Positions 27,461-35,439 of a stretch of 64,000 nucleotides of DNA are shown in pieces; the stretch's first letter is position 1, and the number at the start of each line of letters is the position of its first letter. A model generated the notes under the pieces. That model was not told where the DNA came from and ran no database searches. It was given only the letters and a program-made list of their open reading frames with translations. Both the position numbers and the translations under genes were made by a program. Source of the stretch: Streptococcus sp. 29892 (GTDB lineage Bacteria > Bacillota > Bacilli > Lactobacillales > Streptococcaceae); NCBI RefSeq assembly GCF_032594935.1, contig NZ_CP118734.1, positions 834,001-898,000 of the forward strand, written 5' to 3'.

Positions 27461-28810
27461 ATGAAACTAGCCAAAAAACAATTCCTCATCGTAACTCTAA
27501 TGGTCAGCCTGACCTCACTTATCTTGCTTGGTCTACTCTACCATGCCATGCCTATCTATTACAATCAGGCCAAGAAAGACCAGCTCAAGCAGGAATATAA
27601 CCAAGTTCTTAGTACCCTAGAGGGTCAGGATCAGGCAAGTATTCTCGCCAGTTTGAACGCCTACGACCAAGATTCCCCCGACCTACTTTTGACCCTCCAT
27701 TCTGCCGATCAGGAGATTATCTATCCTTCGCAGGAAGAGAGCAGTCAGGAGCGAGGAAGTAGTTATCTGGAGCAAGGCCAGTACGATGAGATTGGCTCTT
27801 GGTCGGCTCTTGTCACTACAAAAGAAGGCAAGGAGTTAGTTCTCACAGCCGAATATGGCTTCTATACCCTATCAGGAGTCAGTCAAACTCTCTTGACCTT
27901 CTATCCCTTTGTGCTCCTCTTGATTATTGCCCTATCCGTGACCTCGGCCTTTATTTATAGCCGCTTCTCAACTCGTAGGATTACCCATCTCTCTGTGACG
28001 ACACGGCAAATGCAAAGTTTACAAGCAGGTCTGGTCTGTCAAGTGACGGGGCGTGATGAGATTGCTACTTTGGCTCAGGACATTAACCATCTTTATGGAA
28101 AATTGCAGAGCAGCATAGAAGAGTTGCGGGAAGAAAACGAGCGTAGCCTGGTGCGTGAGAAGGAGAAATCTGACTTTCTCCGTATGACCTCACATGAACT
28201 CAAAACGCCCATTGCCAGCATGACCGGTCTGGTCGAGGGCATGCTTTATAATGTCGGGGAGTTCAAGGACCATCAGACCTACCTAGCTAAGTGTCGTGAT
28301 ATCCTAGCTGAGCAAGCAGCCCTCGTTCAGTCTATCTTAGAAGCTACCACAGTGGATATGGCTATAAAAAACAAGGGAGAAGAAATAGCCCTTCACAGCC
28401 TGCTTAAAGAAATCCTACCTTCCTATGTTGACTGGGCATTGTTAGAAGGCTATCCGTTTCAAACTGACTTGGAAGAAGTCTTTATTCATGGGAATCCGAT
28501 CTATCTAACCAAGGCTCTAAAAAATATCCTGGACAATGCCTTTCGTTATACCAGCCCACAGGCAAGCATCAAACTCAAACTCCAGGCCAATCAGCTTTTG
28601 ATAGATAATCAGGTTTCTCATTTGCTCAGCCAGGAAGAACTTGACCAAGTCTTCCAGCCTTTCTACCGACCAGATTACAGTCGTAGCAAGGAGGACGGAG
28701 GGACAGGTATTGGACTCTACCTGGTCAAGCAGATTTTGGACAGTCACCAGTTTTCTTATGAATTTTTCCCGCTTGATCATCATACCATGCGGTTCGTCAT
28801 TCGGTTTTAA
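27461..28810 (+). CDS. Sensor histidine kinase
   Basis: The 449-residue membrane kinase has one helix at ~8-30, an extracytoplasmic loop of about 115 residues, a second helix at ~150-172, and a HAMP-like region. A HisKA domain with the phospho-acceptor box SHELKTP and a HATPase with NILDNAFRYTSP (N box) and GGTGIGLYLVK (G box) follow. The start ATG 27461 sits within the overlap region of the response-regulator gene, so the pair is translationally coupled. The sensing loop is acidic and Gln/Ser-rich without recognisable fold, so the signal is unknown. Confidence 0.92.
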   Translation: MKLAKKQFLIVTLMVSLTSLILLGLLYHAMPIYYNQAKKDQLKQEYNQVLSTLEGQDQASILASLNAYDQDSPDLLLTLHSADQEIIYPSQEESSQERGSSYLEQGQYDEIGSWSALVTTKEGKELVLTAEYGFYTLSGVSQTLLTFYPFVLLLIIALSVTSAFIYSRFSTRRITHLSVTTRQMQSLQAGLVCQVTGRDEIATLAQDINHLYGKLQSSIEELREENERSLVREKEKSDFLRMTSHELKTPIASMTGLVEGMLYNVGEFKDHQTYLAKCRDILAEQAALVQSILEATTVDMAIKNKGEEIALHSLLKEILPSYVDWALLEGYPFQTDLEEVFIHGNPIYLTKALKNILDNAFRYTSPQASIKLKLQANQLLIDNQVSHLLSQEELDQVFQPFYRPDYSRSKEDGGTGIGLYLVKQILDSHQFSYEFFPLDHHTMRFVIRF

Positions 28811-28813
28811 GAC

Positions 28814-28843
28814 ATGAAATCCCTTATTTTTCAAGGGATTTTT
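28814..28843 (+). terminator. Terminator of the two-component operon
   Basis: AAATCCCTT and AAGGGATTT around a short loop, then TTTTTG. Confidence 0.85.
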
Positions 28844-28919
28844 TGTTATCCGTAGCAGAATTGTGCCAAAAATTTTCTTTTTTGATAGACTAGGGTTGAA
28901 AAAACAAAAGGAGTATCTT

Positions 28920-30236
28920 ATGGAACAATTTGATTTGTTAGTTATCGGTTTTGGTAAGGCTGGAAAGACCTTAGCAGGAAAGCTTTCTGCAGCTGGTAAA
29001 AAGGTAGCTTTGGTTGAGGAAAATCCTGCCATGTTTGGTGGCACCTGTATCAATATCGGCTGTATTCCAACCAAGACCCTCTTGGTAGCAGCGGATAAAA
29101 ACTGGACCTTTGAGCAGGTCATGGAGCAAAAAGAAACCATCACCACTCGTCTTCGCAACAAAAACGAAGCAGTCTTGAAAGGCAGTGGAGCTCATCTCTA
29201 TCAAGGTCACGCGCGTTTTGTGGCTGACAAGGTTGTGGAGGTAGTTGCCGGAGAAGAAAGCCTTCAGTTAACTGCTGAAACTGTTATCATTAACACAGGT
29301 GCCAAGTCGCGTGTTCTTCCAATTCCTGGCTTGTTGGATACGCCAAACGTTTATGACAGTACTGGCATTCAGAATTTGGAGGTTCGTCCTGACAAGCTGG
29401 CAATTATCGGCGGAGGCAACATCGGACTGGAATTTGCTGGTCTTTATAGCAAACTCGGCAGTCAGGTGACAGTATATGAAGCCAGCTCTGCTATTTTACC
29501 AAGAGAAGAGGAAGTGGTTTCCAAGCTAGCTAAGGAGTATATGGAAGAAGCTGGCGTGACCTTCGTATTGGGTGCGAAAATCGAGCAAGTGGCTGCAGCA
29601 GGAGAGCAGGTTGCCCTGACGGTTAATGGAGAAACGGCAGTCTTTGATGCTGTCCTCTATGCGACAGGTCGTGTGCCAAACACTGCTGATCTGGGCTTGG
29701 AAAATACGGCGATTGAGCTTTTGGAAAATGGCGCTGTTAAGGTGGATGACTACTGCGAAACCACAGTTCCAGGTGTCTATGCAGTGGGCGATGTCAATGG
29801 TGGCCCACAATTCACTTACACATCCCTAGACGACTTCCGTATCGTTTTCGGTAAGTTGACTGGAACTGGAACTTACAGCTTGAGCCAACGTAAGTCAATC
29901 CCAACCAGCGTCTTCATTACGCCTGTACTTTCTCGTGTTGGTCTGACCGAGAAGGAAGCCAAAGAAGCGGGTTACGACTACATTGCCAATGAATTGCCTG
30001 TTGCCAATATGCCACGCGCCCATGTCAACAACGACCTCAAGGGTATTTTCAAGGTTATCGTGGATAAGGAAAGTAAGCTGGTTCTGGGTGCGACTCTCTT
30101 TGGTCGCAATTCTGAGGAGCTGATTAACTTGATTGCTATGGCCATTGATAATAAAATCCCTTATACCTACTTCAAGACTCAAATCTTCACCCATCCGACT
30201 ATGGCTGAGAATTTGAATGATGTCTTTAATTTTTAA
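28920..30236 (+). CDS. FAD-dependent disulfide oxidoreductase, HOSCN-reductase (Har/RclA)-like
   Basis: This is a 438-residue class I pyridine-nucleotide disulfide oxidoreductase. FAD motif GFGKAGKTLAG is near 10, the redox pair CINIGC has Cys43 and Cys48, the NAD(P)H loop is GGGNIGLEFA, and the second FAD motif ends VYAVGDVNGG. The C-terminal dimerisation domain has FTHPTMAENL. The length and motif set fit the RclA/Har group, which reduces hypothiocyanous acid made by host lactoperoxidase. Mercuric reductase-like or dihydrolipoamide dehydrogenase roles fit less well, as there is no partner complex. The start is ATG 28920 behind AAAGGAG; the upstream codons are not homologous. Confidence 0.85.
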   Translation: MEQFDLLVIGFGKAGKTLAGKLSAAGKKVALVEENPAMFGGTCINIGCIPTKTLLVAADKNWTFEQVMEQKETITTRLRNKNEAVLKGSGAHLYQGHARFVADKVVEVVAGEESLQLTAETVIINTGAKSRVLPIPGLLDTPNVYDSTGIQNLEVRPDKLAIIGGGNIGLEFAGLYSKLGSQVTVYEASSAILPREEEVVSKLAKEYMEEAGVTFVLGAKIEQVAAAGEQVALTVNGETAVFDAVLYATGRVPNTADLGLENTAIELLENGAVKVDDYCETTVPGVYAVGDVNGGPQFTYTSLDDFRIVFGKLTGTGTYSLSQRKSIPTSVFITPVLSRVGLTEKEAKEAGYDYIANELPVANMPRAHVNNDLKGIFKVIVDKESKLVLGATLFGRNSEELINLIAMAIDNKIPYTYFKTQIFTHPTMAENLNDVFNF

Positions 30237-30241
30237 TAGTG

Positions 30242-30270
30242 TAATAACCGTCCGAAAGGGCGGTTTTTCT
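30242..30270 (+). terminator. Terminator after the oxidoreductase gene
   Basis: AACCGTCC, loop GAAA, GGGCGGTT, then T run. Confidence 0.85.
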
Positions 30271-30312
30271 TCTTCCATGTTACAATAAGGTATCAACCAT
30301 TGGAGGTTTTAT

Positions 30313-30927
30313 ATGAAATGGAATAAAAAACTAGCACTTAGTGCTGTCTTAGTCGCAAGTTTGTTTACTTTGTCAGCCTGTCAGTCGATTTCAAATTGGT
30401 GGAAAAATACCAAGGAAGAATGGATTGGTTTGGAAATGACAGTTCGGACATTTGATGAAAATTCTCAGTTAATCGATGAGATGTCTGGTAAGTCCCTATC
30501 GATTTCGCGGAATGAGGAGTTTGACTCCGTGGATGCCGAAGGCTATTCCAATGCGGATTCGTCTGTTTTGAAGGTGACACTTGGTAATTATGAAATTGAC
30601 CATGTTGGTTCGTCTTTGATTGCTGCAGAAGAAGGCTTGGAGGATTTATTTGCCAAGTATCAATCTTCTGTAGATATGGTCAACTATGATCCATCTATTC
30701 CCATTGTTAATCGGATGGTTTCTAGCCTGAAAAATGATTTTACAGGTAAAGCAAAGGTTGTTTTAATTCGTTCGCAAAACGGAACTCCTCTTGCGACCTA
30801 TGCTGGTGATAAGGTGTCCCTCTATGCTTCTGATGCGCCTAAGACTTCTGAACTCTTAATTGACGGCAAGCGTTTGATTATTTACCGCTGTGACTATACG
30901 ATTTATGACAGAGAATTGTTGGAGTAA
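30313..30927 (+). CDS. DUF5052-type lipoprotein
   Basis: This 204-residue protein has a type II signal peptide with lipobox LSAC (Cys23), so it should be lipid-anchored on the outer face of the membrane. The mature part starts QSISNWWKNTKEEW and continues with beta-type segments (GLEMTVRTFDENSQLIDE, SLSISRNEEFD, ILIDGKRL-like end). It matches the DUF5052 family of Firmicutes lipoproteins as I recall it. The function is unknown. GGAGG precedes the ATG. It is the first gene of a run of four closely spaced genes ending at 32,378. Confidence 0.82.
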   Translation: MKWNKKLALSAVLVASLFTLSACQSISNWWKNTKEEWIGLEMTVRTFDENSQLIDEMSGKSLSISRNEEFDSVDAEGYSNADSSVLKVTLGNYEIDHVGSSLIAAEEGLEDLFAKYQSSVDMVNYDPSIPIVNRMVSSLKNDFTGKAKVVLIRSQNGTPLATYAGDKVSLYASDAPKTSELLIDGKRLIIYRCDYTIYDRELLE

Positions 30928-30929
30928 AA

Positions 30930-31439
30930 ATGATACACATTCGGTCAGTTAAGATAGAGGATGCTGCAGATTTGGTGGCTATCTACGCTCCTTATGTTGA
31001 AGGTACCGCCATTACTTTTGAAACAGAAGTGCCGACTGTGGCGGACTTTGCCGGTCGTATTGAAAAGACTTTGGAGAAATTTCCCTATCTAGTCGCTGAA
31101 GAAGATGGGCGAGTTGTGGGCTATGCTTATGCATCGACCTACTATGCCCGTGCTGCTTACGATTGGACAGTTGAATTGTCTGTTTATGTCAGTAAATTGG
31201 CACGTGGAAAAGGGATCGGAAGTCTTTTATATGATGCCTTGGAAGAAGACTTGACGGCGCGTGGCTTTAAAAACTTTTTAGCCTGTATTGCTCTTCCTAA
31301 TCCAGCCTCGCTTTCACTCCATGAGAAGAGAGGGTATGAACAGGTAGCACATTTCAAAAATGTTGGTTATAAATTTGATACATGGCACGATATTGTCTGG
31401 CTTCAAAAATCTTTGGTTGGTGAAATGGATGAAAATTGA
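30930..31439 (+). CDS. GNAT-family N-acetyltransferase (phosphinothricin acetyltransferase-like)
   Basis: The 169-residue protein starts 2 bp after the lipoprotein gene. It shows the N-terminal IRSVKIEDAADLVAIY start, FETEVPT, and the acetyl-CoA loop LARGKGIGSLLYDAL, with the end FKNVGYKFDTWHD typical of the PAT/YwnH branch. Such enzymes acetylate small amines including glutamine analogues; the substrate here is not known. Its stop codon overlaps the start of the next gene by 11 bp, indicating translational coupling. Confidence 0.9.
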   Translation: MIHIRSVKIEDAADLVAIYAPYVEGTAITFETEVPTVADFAGRIEKTLEKFPYLVAEEDGRVVGYAYASTYYARAAYDWTVELSVYVSKLARGKGIGSLLYDALEEDLTARGFKNFLACIALPNPASLSLHEKRGYEQVAHFKNVGYKFDTWHDIVWLQKSLVGEMDEN

Positions 31440-32082
31440 AGAATTAGAGAAACGGCTCAATGCTGTGGCAGACGCTAGTCAAGCCCAGCCTATGAAAGCT
31501 TATATGAAAAATAACTTTGAATTCTTGGGTGTACGAACACCTGACCGCCGAAAAGTTGCCAAGCAGTTTTTCAAAGATTTCAAGGCACAGGGAATTGACT
31601 GGGATTTTGTGGAGGCTTGTTGGGAAAAGCATTATCGTGAGTTTCAGTATATCGCCATTGATTACCTGGTTACTAAGAAAAAAGACCTGGTTTTAACTGA
31701 TTTACCACGCTTGAAAAAATTAGCCCAGACCAAGTCTTGGTGGGATAGTATTGACGGTCTTGATAAATTAGTAGGCAAGATTGTAGTGGACAATTCAGAG
31801 GCCGAGCAGACCATTTTAGAATGGAGCCTCGATGATGATTTCTGGTTGAGGCGAATTGCCATTGACCACCAACTTTTACAAAAAGAAAAGACAGATACAG
31901 AACTACTTGAGAAGATTCTCGTTAACAATCTCAATCAGACAGAATTTTTCATCAATAAGGCAATTGGCTGGAGTTTGCGGGATTATTCCAAGACCACTCC
32001 TGACTGGGTGCGGGATTTTCTTGATAAATATAGTTCTCAAATGGCAGGTCTATCCATTCGTGAAGCCAGTAAGTACATTTAG
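31429..32082 (+). CDS. DNA alkylation repair protein (AlkD-like HEAT-repeat glycosylase)
   Basis: From ATG 31429 the protein has 217 residues and a repeat-helix architecture. It has GVRTPDRRKVAK near 34, WEKHYREFQYIAIDYL, TKSWWDSIDGLDKLVG and NKAIGWSLRDYSKTTPDWV, the conserved set of the AlkC/AlkD-type family. These enzymes remove bulky alkylated bases such as 3- and 7-alkylpurines. The upstream in-frame extension overlaps the GNAT gene and is not homologous, so the overlapping start is preferred. Confidence 0.9.
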   Translation: MKIEELEKRLNAVADASQAQPMKAYMKNNFEFLGVRTPDRRKVAKQFFKDFKAQGIDWDFVEACWEKHYREFQYIAIDYLVTKKKDLVLTDLPRLKKLAQTKSWWDSIDGLDKLVGKIVVDNSEAEQTILEWSLDDDFWLRRIAIDHQLLQKEKTDTELLEKILVNNLNQTEFFINKAIGWSLRDYSKTTPDWVRDFLDKYSSQMAGLSIREASKYI

Positions 32083-32090
32083 GAGTGGAT

Positions 32091-32378
32091 ATGTCTAAAG
32101 TATATGAATTTGAAGCAATTATCCACCCTGTTCCAGATAAGGGAGGAGCCTATGTCATCTTTCCTTATGATATTCGAGAGGAATTTGGCAAAGGCAGAGT
32201 AAAAGTCCATGCGACTTTTGATGAACATCCTTATGATGGTTCAATCGTAAATATGGGAGTTTGTGATACAGAAGGGAATATCTGCTATATTATCGGAATT
32301 CAGAAGGCTATTCGAGCTGTCATAGGTAAACAGGCTGGTGATAGAGTACAAGTGACTATTCAAGAACGAATGGACTAA
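32091..32378 (+). CDS. DUF1905-domain protein
   Basis: This 95-residue protein starts at ATG 32091 with AGGAG five bases upstream; an in-frame GTG at 32085 overlaps that site and is less likely. It has the DUF1905 pattern: FEAIIHPVPDKGGAYVIFPYD, EFGKGRVKVHATFDEHPYDGS and IQKAIRAVIGKQAGDRVQVTI. The fold is a small beta-barrel of unknown function, often linked to YdeI/OmpD-associated domains. It is the last gene of the lipoprotein-GNAT-AlkD-like operon. Confidence 0.85.
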   Translation: MSKVYEFEAIIHPVPDKGGAYVIFPYDIREEFGKGRVKVHATFDEHPYDGSIVNMGVCDTEGNICYIIGIQKAIRAVIGKQAGDRVQVTIQERMD

Positions 32379-32384
32379 TCAGGC

Positions 32385-32412
32385 TTGCAAATCCTTGAGA
32401 TTATGGTAGAAT
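32385..32412 (+). promoter_or_regulatory. Promoter of the asd RNA
   Basis: TTGCAA (32385-32390), 16-bp spacer, TAGAAT (32407-32412). Confidence 0.75.
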
Positions 32413-32418
32413 AGTTAC

Positions 32419-32570
32419 ATGCGATGAGCCGAGTAGTGACTTTGTCACATTCGACGCTAGGGAGGTCTTCATTAGATTGAAACGCAGGAGCGGACCTTGG
32501 TTAGATGCTGTGAACCTTCTAACCTCATCGGAAACGATGCCCTTGCCCACCTTTTAGGTGGGCTTTTTTT
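32419..32570 (+). ncRNA. asd-type small RNA upstream of asd
   Basis: An approximately 150-nt transcript is bounded by a promoter and by a terminator stem GCCCACC/GGTGGGC (32545-32563) with a run of seven T. It contains complementary blocks such as GCGATGAG near its 5' end and CTCATCGG, then CGATGC, near 32525-32540, plus GTGAC/GTCAC. Position, size and the closing terminator agree with the asd RNA motif of lactic acid bacteria, known in S. pyogenes as a separate ~170-nt RNA. Because of the terminator it is probably a stand-alone RNA rather than a riboswitch for asd. No T-box or lysine-riboswitch sequence is seen. Confidence 0.8.
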
Positions 32571-32665
32571 GAATTCCAGACTTTTCATTTTATAAAATTA
32601 TGGTATAATTATGAAATAACAAATTTTTAGAAAATTTTGAAGAATTGATCTAAAGGAGATTTTTT

Positions 32666-33742
32666 ATGGCTTATGTAGTAGCTGTTGTTGGTGCGACTGG
32701 TGCAGTTGGTGCCCAAATGATTAAAATGTTGGAAGAGTCAACTTTACCAATCGAGAAAGTACGTTTCTTGGCATCTGCTCGTTCAGCAGGTAAGACCTTG
32801 CAGTTCAAGGGACAGGATATTGTCATTGAAGAAACAACAGAGACAGCTTTTGAAGGAGTGGATATTGCCCTCTTCTCAGCTGGTGGATCTACATCTGCCA
32901 AGTACGCTCCTTATGCTGTGAAAGCTGGTGCAGTTGTCGTTGATAACACATCATATTTCCGTCAAAATCCAGATGTTCCCTTGGTTGTTCCTGAGGTAAA
33001 TGCTCACGCATTAGATGCCCACAATGGTATCATTGCTTGTCCTAACTGTTCAACTATTCAGATGATGGTTGCTTTGGAGCCTGTTCGTCAGAAATGGGGC
33101 TTGGAGAGGATTATCGTATCTACTTATCAGGCAGTTTCTGGTGCAGGTATGGGAGCAATCTTAGAAACTCAAGCTCAATTGCGTGCTGTTTTGAATGACG
33201 GTGTGGAGCCAAAAGCGGTAGAAGCGAATATTCTTCCTTCTGGTGGTGATAAGAAACACTATCCAATCGGCTTTAACGCAATTCCTCAAATCGACCTCTT
33301 CACTGAAAATGACTACACCTACGAAGAGATGAAGATGACTAAGGAAACCAAGAAAATCATGGAAGATGACAGCATTGCCGTTTCTGCAACCTGTGTCCGT
33401 ATTCCAGTATTATCTGCTCACTCTGAGTCTGTCTACATCGAAACCAAAGAAATTGCTCCAATTGATGAGGTAAAAGCAGCAATTGCTGCCTTCCCAGGTG
33501 CAGTTTTGGAAGATGATGTGGCTAATCAAGTCTATCCGCAAGCTATTAATGCAGTTGGAAGCCGTGATACTTTCGTGGGTCGTATCCGTAAGGATTTGGA
33601 TAAGGAAAACGGTATTCACATGTGGGTTGTTTCTGACAACTTGCTCAAGGGTGCAGCGTGGAACTCAGTTCAAATCGCTGAAACTCTCCATGAACGTGGA
33701 TTGGTTCGTCCAACTGCAGAATTGAAATTTGAATTGAAATAA
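32666..33742 (+). CDS. asd: Aspartate-semialdehyde dehydrogenase
   Basis: The 358-residue enzyme makes aspartate semialdehyde for lysine/diaminopimelate, threonine and methionine synthesis. NADP-binding [10 protein letters not shown] is at 9-18, the catalytic Cys128 lies in PNCST, and SGAGMGA follows near 165. AAAGGAG precedes the ATG, and a TATAAT lies at about 32602-32607. It is followed 65 bp later by dapA, the next enzyme of the lysine/DAP branch, with a small hairpin between them. Confidence 0.96.
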   Translation: MAYVVAVVGATGAVGAQMIKMLEESTLPIEKVRFLASARSAGKTLQFKGQDIVIEETTETAFEGVDIALFSAGGSTSAKYAPYAVKAGAVVVDNTSYFRQNPDVPLVVPEVNAHALDAHNGIIACPNCSTIQMMVALEPVRQKWGLERIIVSTYQAVSGAGMGAILETQAQLRAVLNDGVEPKAVEANILPSGGDKKHYPIGFNAIPQIDLFTENDYTYEEMKMTKETKKIMEDDSIAVSATCVRIPVLSAHSESVYIETKEIAPIDEVKAAIAAFPGAVLEDDVANQVYPQAINAVGSRDTFVGRIRKDLDKENGIHMWVVSDNLLKGAAWNSVQIAETLHERGLVRPTAELKFELK

Positions 33743-33761
33743 GTTTGAGAACTTAGAAAAC

Positions 33762-33784
33762 AAAGGCTGGTTTCAGCCTTTTTT
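33762..33784 (+). terminator. Small hairpin between asd and dapA
   Basis: AAAGGCTG, loop GTTT, CAGCCTTT followed by T; a short terminator that may only partly stop transcription into dapA. Confidence 0.6.
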
Positions 33785-33807
33785 GGCAAGAGAAAGAGAG
33801 AAAATCT

Positions 33808-34743
33808 ATGTCTATTCAAGATTTACGCGATGTAAAAATCATTACAGCCATGATTACACCCTTTAAGGAAGATGGGGCAATTAACTATGATGTTTTGCCA
33901 GAATTGGTTGAGCATTTGTTGGCTCATCATACGGAAGGGATTTTGTTGGCAGGAACAACTGCCGAAAGTCCAACCCTGACACACGCAGAAGAGTTAGAAT
34001 TATTTGCGGCGGTACAAAATATTGTCGATGGACGCGTGCCTTTGATTGCTGGTATCGGTACCAATGATACCCGTGACTCCATCGAGTTTGCCAAGGAAGT
34101 AGCGGCTTTCGGTGGCTTTGCTGCTGGACTTGCTATTGTGCCGTATTACAATAAGCCTTCACAAGAAGGTATGTACCAACACTTCAAGGCTATCGCGGAT
34201 GCTTCTGATTTGCCAATCATTATCTACAATATCCCAGGTCGTGTTGTCGTTGAAATGACGCCTGAAACCATGTTGCGTTTAGCGGAACATCCAAATATTA
34301 TCGGTGTTAAAGAGTGTACCAGCCTTGCTAACATGGCTTACTTGATTGAGAATAAGCCGGAGGATTTCTTAATTTATACTGGTGAAGACGGCGATGCCTT
34401 CCATGCTATGAACTTGGGTGCAGATGGTGTAATCTCAGTCGCTTCCCATACCAATGGCGATGAAATGTATGAGATGTTTACTGCCATTGAGCAGCAAGAT
34501 ATCCGAACAGCAGCAGCCATTCAACGCAAGTTTATTCCGAAAGTTAATGCTCTATTCTCCTATCCTAGTCCTGCACCAGTCAAGGCAGTTCTCAATTACA
34601 TGGGATTTGAAGTTGGACCACTCCGCTTACCATTGGTACCTTGTCCAGAAGAAGATGCAAAACGCATTATCAAAGTCGTAGTTGACGGCGACTACGAAGC
34701 AACCAAAGCAACTGTGACAGGAGTTGTAAGACCGGATTATTAA
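33808..34743 (+). CDS. dapA: 4-Hydroxy-tetrahydrodipicolinate synthase
   Basis: The 311-residue aldolase condenses aspartate semialdehyde with pyruvate, the first step of the DAP/lysine branch. The TT pair is at Thr50-Thr51 in AGTTAES, catalytic Tyr140 is in IIYNIPGR and the Schiff-base Lys168 in GVKECT. All active-site residues are present. It follows asd, so the two consecutive enzymes are side by side. Downstream lies a repeat array rather than another biosynthetic gene. Confidence 0.96.
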   Translation: MSIQDLRDVKIITAMITPFKEDGAINYDVLPELVEHLLAHHTEGILLAGTTAESPTLTHAEELELFAAVQNIVDGRVPLIAGIGTNDTRDSIEFAKEVAAFGGFAAGLAIVPYYNKPSQEGMYQHFKAIADASDLPIIIYNIPGRVVVEMTPETMLRLAEHPNIIGVKECTSLANMAYLIENKPEDFLIYTGEDGDAFHAMNLGADGVISVASHTNGDEMYEMFTAIEQQDIRTAAAIQRKFIPKVNALFSYPSPAPVKAVLNYMGFEVGPLRLPLVPCPEEDAKRIIKVVVDGDYEATKATVTGVVRPDY

Positions 34744-34754
34744 AAATGTCTGGG

Positions 34755-34782
34755 GGAGTGAAACAGTTCGGGGAACTGTTTC
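34755..34782 (+). terminator. Hairpin after dapA
   Basis: GTGAAACAGTTC, loop GGG, GAACTGTTTCAGC gives a 10-bp stem (GAAACAGTTC/GAACTGTTTC), but there is no T run, so termination is uncertain. Confidence 0.45.
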
Positions 34783-35290
34783 AGCTGGTCACCAAGAAAT
34801 ACGAAAGTGACCATAGAAGACCCGAGCCTAGAAACTGGAAAGCGAGGATAGTCTACGGATAGACTGTTTTAACGCGAGCTCGAAAATACGAAAGCGAGGC
34901 TTGTTCGGGGGACACGAATAGTCCAGCGGAGTGAAACAGTTCGGTGGATACGAATATTCCGGTGGACTATTCGTACCTGAGCCTGCAAACCAAAAAGCGA
35001 AGTATATCAGCTGGTCACCAAGAAATACGAAAGTGACCACGGAAGACCTGAGCTTGAAAATAAAAAAGCGAAGTATATCAGCTGGTCACCAAGAAATACG
35101 AAAGTGACCACGGAAGACCTGAGCCTGCAAACCAAAAAGCGAAGTATATCAGCTGGTCACCAAGAAATACGAAAGTGACCACGGAAGACCTGAGCCTGCA
35201 AACCAAAAAGCGAAGTATATCAGCTGGTCACCAAGAAATACGAAAGTGACCATAGAAGACCCGAGCCTATAAACTCAAATGTGAGGCCAT
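34783..35290. repeat. 71-bp tandem repeat array with a divergent flanking copy
   Basis: Copies of a 71-bp unit begin at 35009, 35080, 35151 and 35222 (the last incomplete, diverging after about 45 bases), each starting AGCTGGTCACCAAGAAATAC. Another related copy starts at 34783, and the 3' part of a unit precedes 35009. Every unit holds the inverted pair GGTCAC/GTGACC. Between 34,850 and 34,976 other palindromic blocks occur, including GAATAGTCC (34916-34924) with GGACTATTC (34964-34972). The units touch each other with no spacers, so this is not CRISPR. It may be a family of interspersed repeats in this species. Confidence 0.85.
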
Positions 35291-35334
35291 CCAGGGCATT
35301 AACTGCCATTTTCGACCTTTTATTTAAATTTATT

Positions 35335-35366
35335 CAAGCACATCATAAAATAGGTGTGCTTTTTTG
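35335..35366 (+). terminator. Terminator between the repeat array and the oxidoreductase gene
   Basis: AAGCACA and TGTGCTT separated by about 12 bases, then T run. Confidence 0.6.
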
Positions 35367-35439
35367 TTTGGATGTGTAAACCTTTTCAATAAGAATTTGT
35401 CTTGTCAATGCTATAATGGAGGAGAAGGGAGGAAGCGGG

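Noticed and set aside
32419..32570. T-box or lysine riboswitch before asd
   Set aside because: There is no T-box sequence (AGGGTGGNACCGCG-like) and the layout is a self-contained RNA ending in its own terminator, which fits the asd RNA better.
34783..35290. Possible CRISPR array
   Set aside because: The 71-bp units are contiguous and nearly identical throughout, with no unique spacers, and no cas genes are near.
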